Of a stretch of DNA of 17,885 nucleotides, positions 13,539-17,885 are shown in pieces. A program made the position numbers and the translations under genes. The first letter of the stretch is position 1. The number at the start of each line of letters is the position of its first letter. The notes under the pieces are model-generated. The model saw nothing but the letters and a program-made list of their open reading frames with translations. It searched no databases and was not told the origin of the DNA. The stretch is taken from positions 1-17,885 of the forward strand of contig CAKRIZ010000040.1 of assembly GCA_934351445.1 (NCBI GenBank), written 5' to 3'. This DNA comes from an uncultured Eubacterium sp. GTDB taxonomy: Bacteria; Bacillota; Clostridia; Lachnospirales; Lachnospiraceae.

Positions 13539-14493
13539 CTGCATTCCTCCATCGGATGATCCCTGCCACACCTCTCGTCCAGCCTTCTGCGACTGCACAG
13601 ATGACTGCAGACTGTATCGCTGTATCTGAGATCAATGCCTGTCCGCACAACAGCCGTAGATTTTCTTCGTCCCGCACATGGACGAGTTGTCCTAATACCT
13701 GTTCTTCGTGTGCTTTGAGATAGGATTCATAGCCGGATTTTGCTTTTTCTGACAATTCATACGGATACGTCAGGCGATACAGTGCCATCTTCATAAGCGT
13801 CACAAACTGTTCCTCATTCCGTGCTTTCTCAAACACTGTATCATAACCTCTGATATCCAGCACACCATCTGCAAACTGCTTTCTGGCACGATAGCCCTCG
13901 CCTTCCACATGCAGGCTGAATATATGCGCCGGTCCGATCTCCTCATAACTCTCGCTATATTCCGGATAGAGCAGGCGCACCTGCTCTCCACCCACAAACC
14001 CAACACTCAACTCCGCAGTCAACTGATTCAGTAAATACGGCAATCCGGTTGGTTCAGCCGCTGATGCTCGTATATCCAGCACATGCAGGGCGCGGCAATT
14101 CATAAATGCATCACTATTTATCTCCGTAAGTGCAGCTCCAACCGTCAGCCGTTCCAGCTTTCTACAATTATAAAATGCATAGGTTTCCAGACAAACAACA
14201 CTATCAGGCAGGCAAATCTCCCGCAGATAATTGCCGTTTAACGGGCGCAATGACCCTGCTGCGGCCGTTGTCCCATCACCTAGCCCGGCAGCACGGATCT
14301 CCTCCGTCAGATGTTCTGACAGCCTTCCCTGCTCAGCAAAACAATATGCGCCAATGACCGTGATCGTTCTGCCATCGACGCACTCCGGCAGAACCAGTGT
14401 ATCCAGACTGCCAAATACCCGGTATAATTTGAATGAGCCATCATGCTGCTCCTCACATAATAATTGTTCCCCATGTTCTCCGTTTAATAACAT
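13516..14493 (-). CDS. BspA-type leucine-rich repeat protein, first gene of MoxR-VWA operon
   Basis: The 325-residue protein lacks a signal peptide and membrane segment, unlike most surface BspA-type proteins, so it probably stays in the cytoplasm. LRR_5-like steps are visible at about residues 30-55 (TLVLPECVDGRTITVIGAYCF) and 90-145 (LREICLPDSVVCLETYAFYNC, LERLTVGAALTEINSDAFMNC). The C-terminal half (about 150-325) is acidic and helical, ending with an ankyrin-like segment of uncertain class. AAGGCGG precedes ATG 14493 by four bases. It leads the operon and overlaps the VWA gene, so it is a likely substrate-recognition or scaffold part of the MoxR-VWA system. That role is inference. Confidence 0.82.
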   Translation of the reverse strand: MLLNGEHGEQLLCEEQHDGSFKLYRVFGSLDTLVLPECVDGRTITVIGAYCFAEQGRLSEHLTEEIRAAGLGDGTTAAAGSLRPLNGNYLREICLPDSVVCLETYAFYNCRKLERLTVGAALTEINSDAFMNCRALHVLDIRASAAEPTGLPYLLNQLTAELSVGFVGGEQVRLLYPEYSESYEEIGPAHIFSLHVEGEGYRARKQFADGVLDIRGYDTVFEKARNEEQFVTLMKMALYRLTYPYELSEKAKSGYESYLKAHEEQVLGQLVHVRDEENLRLLCGQALISDTAIQSAVICAVAEGWTRGVAGIIRWRNADACRDTD

Positions 14494-14536
14494 TTTTCCG
14501 CCTTTTATGCTGCTAACTCTTGATTCGAATAGTTAC

Positions 14537-14565
14537 ATCTTAGCATAAAATACGCCCCCAGTCGA
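14537..14565 (-). promoter_or_regulatory. promoter of the LRR-VWA-MoxR operon
   Basis: TCGACT (14560-14565), a 17-base spacer and TAAGAT (14537-14542) with an extended TG (TGC before TAAGAT) form a plausible housekeeping promoter. The -35 lies inside the terminator hairpin of the upstream radical SAM gene. The leader is about 35 bases. Confidence 0.5.
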
Positions 14566-14586
14566 CAGTTCTGTCATTTGGGGGCG
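14553..14586 (-). terminator. intrinsic terminator of the radical SAM gene
   Basis: CGCCCCCA (14579-14586 read on the minus strand) pairs with TGGGGGCG (14553-14560) and is followed by TATTTTAT. It lies about 63 bases beyond the radical SAM stop codon and overlaps the next operon's promoter. Confidence 0.75.
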
Positions 14587-14648
14587 CGATTTTATTCGAT
14601 TAACTATTGTCATTGCAAAACTGCTTTACTCCTTCGCAGCCGCAATCA

Positions 14649-16061
14649 TTACAGCTTTGCCTTCTCTTCCTCGCTTGCAAAGTTTACATAACCCTGCTTG
14701 GTAAAGTGTCCGCAGCCCCACAGCTTGTTCGCTGTCGGAGTCCAGTTCCCTGCGTACTCCTTACACTTCTCACACAGATGCTCTACCGGCTCTGCCTGCT
14801 CTACATCTGTAGAATGCGCTCCGGAACGATGAACCATCTCTACCAGCAGTTCAGGATTCTCTAACATCGGACAAGGACGCAGCATATTGTCATTGAATGG
14901 CTGTCCTTTTCTGTATTCCATGAACAGTGGCTGCTTCAGGCACTCAAGCAGTGATTTCTCGCGGATATTTGCTCCTGAATAATGGATGAATACACACGGC
15001 TCTACATCTCCATTCGGGTTGATGTGGCAGTAGTTACGTCCTCCGGCGATACATCCTCCGACATACTCACCGTCATTCTGGAAGTCCATGACGAAGATCT
15101 CTTTTCCACCAGTCATACCACGTACCTCACGGATGCGATGATAAATATACTCTCTCTGCTCCTTTGTCGGCATGAGTTCAGGAGTAGCCTTCATACCTAC
15201 CGGCATCAGATGGAAATACCATGCGAAACGGCTTCCGTGCTCAATCAGCAGATCAAAAAACTCATCGCTCGTTACAGACATCATATTCTTGGATGTATAG
15301 CATACAGAATTGCCAAAGATCAATCCATTCTCATGTAACAGATCCATTGCATCCAGTACTTTCTTATATACGCCATCTCCACGACGGAAATCATTAGCAT
15401 CTTCAAATCCTTCCAGACTAATGGATAATGACAGGTTTCCGACACGCTTCATATCATCGCACAGCTTCTGATCTACCAATGTACCATTTGTATAGCAATG
15501 GAAGGCACATTCGTTATGCTTCTCGCAGAGCTTAATGATATCTGCTTTTCTGACTAAGGGTTCTCCACCCGTCATCATATAGAAATAAATACCCAGCTCT
15601 TTTCCCTGTGTGACAATACTGTCCATCTCTTCAAACGTCAGATTCAGCTTATTACCGTACTCGGCTGCCCAACATCCCTTACAATGCAGGTTGCAGGCAC
15701 TGGTAGGATCCATAAGGATCAGCCAGGGAATATTGCACTGATGCTCCTCACGCATCTTACGGATCGTCTTAGTTCCCTGAAAAGCGGCCTGATAACCCAG
15801 ATTCAAAGCCGTCATTTTTGCGACATGCGGATCTGTCTCATCCAGCAGTCGATTCACATAACGCATCCACTTGCTATCGGGATCGGTGATCATCTTTTTA
15901 GCTCCCTCATACGCAGCCTCTCCAAAGTTGTCACCCATGAACTTCTGTGTCAGATCCAGAATCTGTAACAGTCCCTTCTCACGATCCTTGTTGATATGCT
16001 TTAAAGTTCCATCAATAGCCAGACTAAATGCTCCTCGTTCGATTGACTTTGTAATACTCAT
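14649..16061 (-). CDS. Radical SAM protein with SPASM-like C terminus
   Basis: The enzyme cleaves S-adenosylmethionine reductively through a [4Fe-4S] cluster to start radical chemistry; the substrate is unknown. The 470 residues have a helical N-terminal extension (about 1-105), then the cluster motif C123-N-L-H-C127-K-G-C130, the GGEP motif (MMTGGEPLV), and a Cys-rich C-terminal part (GGCIAGGRNYC, VEPCVF, RPCPM, LCEKC, WGCGH) that should hold auxiliary clusters. ATG 16061 is preferred over ATG 16073: GAGG lies six bases before it, while the upstream ATG has its only purine-rich site three bases away. It stands alone, with a terminator behind it and no small peptide gene beside it, so a RiPP role is not supported. 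Annotation beyond 'radical SAM/SPASM' is not warranted. Confidence 0.92.
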   Translation of the reverse strand: MSITKSIERGAFSLAIDGTLKHINKDREKGLLQILDLTQKFMGDNFGEAAYEGAKKMITDPDSKWMRYVNRLLDETDPHVAKMTALNLGYQAAFQGTKTIRKMREEHQCNIPWLILMDPTSACNLHCKGCWAAEYGNKLNLTFEEMDSIVTQGKELGIYFYMMTGGEPLVRKADIIKLCEKHNECAFHCYTNGTLVDQKLCDDMKRVGNLSLSISLEGFEDANDFRRGDGVYKKVLDAMDLLHENGLIFGNSVCYTSKNMMSVTSDEFFDLLIEHGSRFAWYFHLMPVGMKATPELMPTKEQREYIYHRIREVRGMTGGKEIFVMDFQNDGEYVGGCIAGGRNYCHINPNGDVEPCVFIHYSGANIREKSLLECLKQPLFMEYRKGQPFNDNMLRPCPMLENPELLVEMVHRSGAHSTDVEQAEPVEHLCEKCKEYAGNWTPTANKLWGCGHFTKQGYVNFASEEEKAKL

Positions 16062-16106
16062 AATAGACCTCATCTTCCTCTAACTGTAAATTTATACTTA
16101 CGATAA

Positions 16107-16178
16107 AGTATACAAAACAATCTGTTTTTTTAGAATAGTCAATGCAGAATTGTTGTCCAGATCACCTATACAAAACAA
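16107..16178 (-). promoter_or_regulatory. upstream region of radical SAM gene with repeated TTGTTTTGTATA box
   Basis: The 12-base box TTGTTTTGTATA occurs twice in the same orientation (16109-16120 and 16167-16178), 58 bases apart. The proximal copy runs into TATACT (16107-16112), a possible -10 without a good -35. The boxes may be operator sites or a duplicated promoter piece. Confidence 0.35.
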
Positions 16179-16214
16179 CGTTTTTGTCTATGCTTTTTGC
16201 AAATTTTGAATCTC

Positions 16215-16841
16215 TCAACCGTTGGCGATCAGACGCAAATGTGTCAGACAAAAGCCATTTTCTGCCACTTTCAGCTCACAGCAATACCCTGCTCCGGCTT
16301 CAATCTGCCACTCAAAATATGACTTGTGCGGCTTGGCATATGCCTCCAAAATAGCCATGACCGTACCACCATGTACTACAAATACACCAGTCGACTCGTC
16401 ACACTCCAATAATTCAGCCACACAATGTCCGAACGCTCTCGTGACTCTTGCTCGAAAATGACTCTGTGTCTCAGCCTCAGGAAAGTCCGTCTGTCCACCA
16501 CTGTCAATAAAGGCCTGGTAGCGTGCATCTGCAGACAATTCCTGATAGTTTTTATACTCAAATGCTCCAAAATCCATCTCCCGGAAATCTGTTACCACCG
16601 TCTGTCCGACTCCCGGAAAAAGCAGCTCCGCTGTCTGTTTACAGCGGAGCATCGGACTTACATATATGGTTTCTAATGTTTTTCCTCCACCAGTTGTGGA
16701 AAACGCTTTTCTATACAATTCTCCTTGTGCACAAATCTGTTCTATTGCTGTGCTGCACAACGGTTCATCCGTGCGACCGACATAACGCCGCTGCAGATTC
16801 CCTGGCGTCTGTCCATGACGAATCAGATAGATCGTGATCAT
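16215..16841 (-). CDS. Histidine phosphatase family protein (phosphoglycerate mutase-like)
   Basis: This cytoplasmic phosphatase of the branch-1 histidine acid phosphatase superfamily has 208 residues. The phosphohistidine motif LIRHGQT holds R8-H9; R66 (SPMLRCKQTAE), E88 (REMDFGAFE) and H157 (VVHGGT) complete the catalytic set. The sequence resembles alpha-ribazole phosphatase/CobC-type members, but there are no cobalamin genes nearby, so the substrate is open. The start is two bases after the stop of the NfeD-like gene, so the two form an operon. No clear terminator follows. Confidence 0.9.
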   Translation of the reverse strand: MITIYLIRHGQTPGNLQRRYVGRTDEPLCSTAIEQICAQGELYRKAFSTTGGGKTLETIYVSPMLRCKQTAELLFPGVGQTVVTDFREMDFGAFEYKNYQELSADARYQAFIDSGGQTDFPEAETQSHFRARVTRAFGHCVAELLECDESTGVFVVHGGTVMAILEAYAKPHKSYFEWQIEAGAGYCCELKVAENGFCLTHLRLIANG

Positions 16842-16843
16842 AC

Positions 16844-17329
16844 TTATACGCTCTCCGGTTGCTCATGAATCGGTTCAACGATCAGTTTAACGCCTTCAAT
16901 ACGCAGTACCTTTACCAACGCATCCTTCTCAATGATCATATCATCCGACACAGCGCGGGCACTCCACTCCATACCTCTCGCCAGTGTTCTGCCGGCTGCT
17001 GCGCGGTTATCAATTCGTTCTATAACTTTCACCGTCTCACCAATCAGCTCATCACTGTTTGTACGTGTACGACGGGGATTCAGGTACTTGACAGCCAGAG
17101 GTCTTGTAAAATAAACCAGTAAAAAGGAAACAACCACAAATGCTATGATCTGTACCCATATATTGACTCCTAATATTGCCAGAATAAAGGCTACGAGTGC
17201 ACCTCCTGCCAACCAGATCGTAGTCAGACCTACGGTAATCAGTTCAATCACCAGAAAGGCAACCAATGCTACTAGCCATAATGTCACTAACGAATATTTA
17301 GAAGCCAGCATTACTATTAAATACTTCAT
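16844..17329 (-). CDS. NfeD-like membrane protein
   Basis: The 161-residue protein has two or three membrane helices in its first half (about 13-34, 36-54 and 57-75) and a C-terminal OB-fold-like domain of the NfeD family (about 92-155, beginning ELIGETVKVIERI). Such short NfeD proteins usually pair with a flotillin-like SPFH protein in membrane microdomain organisation. No SPFH gene is next to it here; instead a histidine phosphatase follows after two bases. ATG 17329 is chosen because GGAGG lies five bases upstream; the ATG at 17341 overlaps that ribosome site. Confidence 0.88.
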   Translation of the reverse strand: MKYLIVMLASKYSLVTLWLVALVAFLVIELITVGLTTIWLAGGALVAFILAILGVNIWVQIIAFVVVSFLLVYFTRPLAVKYLNPRRTRTNSDELIGETVKVIERIDNRAAAGRTLARGMEWSARAVSDDMIIEKDALVKVLRIEGVKLIVEPIHEQPESV

Positions 17330-17347
17330 AATTACCTCCATTCTCGT

Positions 17348-17353
17348 ATTATA
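17348..17353 (-). promoter_or_regulatory. -10 box of the NfeD/phosphatase operon
   Basis: A perfect TATAAT on the minus strand lies just upstream of the gene. The -35 zone (around 17369-17378) falls inside the hairpin of the small repeat at 17363-17391, and only loose matches to TTGACA are seen there. Confidence 0.45.
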
Positions 17354-17362
17354 TTGTTTTTT

Positions 17363-17472
17363 GGTAACTGTTCAGTACCATCACAGTTACGTTTTTTCTT
17401 TTAAATATCTATATTATATCTACTCTGTATATATTATGCAATATGAAAAGCGTTACTGTTCACTCGTAACTC
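17363..17472. repeat. second small dispersed element related to the 134-bp element
   Basis: Positions 17363-17391 match 519-547 in inverse orientation at 27 of 29 bases, forming GTAACTGT/ACAGTTAC with an 11-base loop. After an AT-rich middle, the right part has GTTAC-TGTTCACTC-GTAAC (17452-17470), which also resembles the element ends. It may be a shorter relative with a different core. The left boundary is clear; the right one is approximate. Confidence 0.55.
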
Positions 17473-17503
17473 GCTCCGAATAGGAAGGAATTTCCTATGA
17501 ATT

Positions 17504-17526
17504 AAAAAAACAGCACACATGTGCTG
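17504..17526 (-). terminator. intrinsic terminator of the tRNA cluster
   Basis: On the minus strand CAGCACA-TG-TGTGCTG (17511-17526) is followed by seven T. It lies 17 bases after tRNA-Phe. Confidence 0.9.
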
Positions 17527-17542
17527 CTTTAGACATAAACAA

Positions 17543-17615
17543 TGCCCAGTTCCGGAATCGAACCAGAGACACAAGGATTTTCAGTCCTTTGCTCTACCAA
17601 CTGAGCTAACTGGGC
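17543..17615 (-). tRNA. tRNA-Phe(GAA)
   Basis: A complete cloverleaf with acceptor GCCCAGT/ACTGGGC and A73, anticodon stem AAGGA/TCCTT and loop CTGAAAA (anticodon GAA). CCA is not encoded. Last gene of the cluster. Confidence 0.95.
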
Positions 17616-17620
17616 ATGAG

Positions 17621-17694
17621 TTGCGGGAATAGGATTTGAACCTATGACCTTCGGGTTATGAGCCCGACGAGCTTCCAGACTGCTCCATCCCGCG
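17621..17694 (-). tRNA. initiator tRNA-fMet(CAT)
   Basis: The C1·A72 mismatch and the three G-C pairs next to the anticodon loop (GGG-CTCATAA-CCC) mark it as the initiator tRNA and not an elongator tRNA-Met. A73; CCA not encoded. Confidence 0.95.
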
Positions 17695-17708
17695 ATATTC
17701 AATTTAAA

Positions 17709-17790
17709 TGGATGGAGGTGGATTCGAACCACCGAAGCAATTTGCAGCAGATTTACAGTCTGTCCCCTTTGGCCACTCGGGAATCCATCC
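17709..17790 (-). tRNA. tRNA-Tyr(GTA)
   Basis: A class II tRNA of 82 bases with a long variable arm. The anticodon loop CTGTAAA gives GTA, and the acceptor is GGATGGA/TCCATCC. A73; CCA not encoded. Confidence 0.95.
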
Positions 17791-17813
17791 ATAACAACTA
17801 TATTTAGTTGTAA

Positions 17814-17885
17814 AGCCGATGATCGGACTCGAACCGATAACCTGCTGATTACAAATCAGCTGCTCTGCCAATTGAGCCACATCGG
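17814..17885 (-). tRNA. tRNA-Thr(TGT), lacking its first base at the window edge
   Basis: The acceptor CCGATG/CATCGGC, anticodon stem CTGAT/ATCAG and loop TTGTAAT give anticodon TGT. The discriminator is T73, as in other Firmicute tRNA-Thr. Only G1 lies outside the window. The cluster and its promoter continue upstream beyond 17885. Confidence 0.92.

Noticed and set aside
17450..17500. Short hairpins GTTAC/GTAAC and TAGGAA/TTCCTA as possible terminators or small RNA
   Set aside because: No T run follows either; the first fits the right end of the small repeat and the second is too short to interpret.
17529..17792. Open frame across tRNA-Phe, tRNA-fMet and tRNA-Tyr
   Set aside because: It covers three structural RNA genes and their short spacers; no ribosome site.

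Overview
The window reads as a chromosomal segment of a spore-forming, low-to-mid GC Firmicute of the class Clostridia, most likely a gut Lachnospiraceae. The basis is the stage V sporulation regulator SpoVT with a sigma-G-like promoter, strong AGGAGG-type ribosome sites, tRNA genes without encoded CCA, a QueT transporter behind a preQ1 riboswitch, an RsiV-like anti-sigma factor, and several copies of an Rpn-family nuclease gene. The genus cannot be fixed from sequence alone.

Left part (1-2290): a decaying tandem array of an Rpn-family PD-(D/E)XK nuclease gene, all on the minus strand. Copy B (1037-1990) is complete. Copy A (129-1038) lacks its 5' end, carries a frameshift and is interrupted by a 134-bp element with inverted ends. 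A 59-bp third fragment lies at 2228-2286, and a 97-bp direct repeat (1-97 and 2127-2223) brackets the array. Both larger copies keep an internal ribosome site and start codon for a short C-terminal product, and copy B has a hairpin that can hide its own ribosome site. Next come a preQ1-I riboswitch and queT, the only plus-strand gene, closed by a bidirectional terminator.

Middle part (2985-9678, minus strand): an ECF sigma/RsiV-like anti-sigma pair followed by a single-pass membrane protein of unknown function; two near-identical tRNA-Pro genes (anticodons AGG and CGG) with promoter and terminator; then a class A penicillin-binding protein and a ROK glucokinase in one transcription unit. The sigma/anti-sigma pair and the PBP both concern the cell envelope.

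Right part (9793-16073, minus strand): spoVT, then a four-gene operon, in transcription order a BspA-type LRR protein, a DUF2201-like protein with a VWA domain, a MoxR-type AAA+ ATPase and a small protein of unknown family. This is the least explained multigene system here and my main candidate for an undescribed machine. It is preceded by an isolated radical SAM protein.

Far right (16215-17885, minus strand): a histidine phosphatase two bases after an NfeD-like membrane protein with no SPFH partner in view, a second copy of the small-repeat end seen in copy A, and a tRNA cluster (Thr, Tyr, fMet, Phe in transcription order) ending in an intrinsic terminator. No complete insertion sequence, CRISPR array, rRNA or replication origin was seen.
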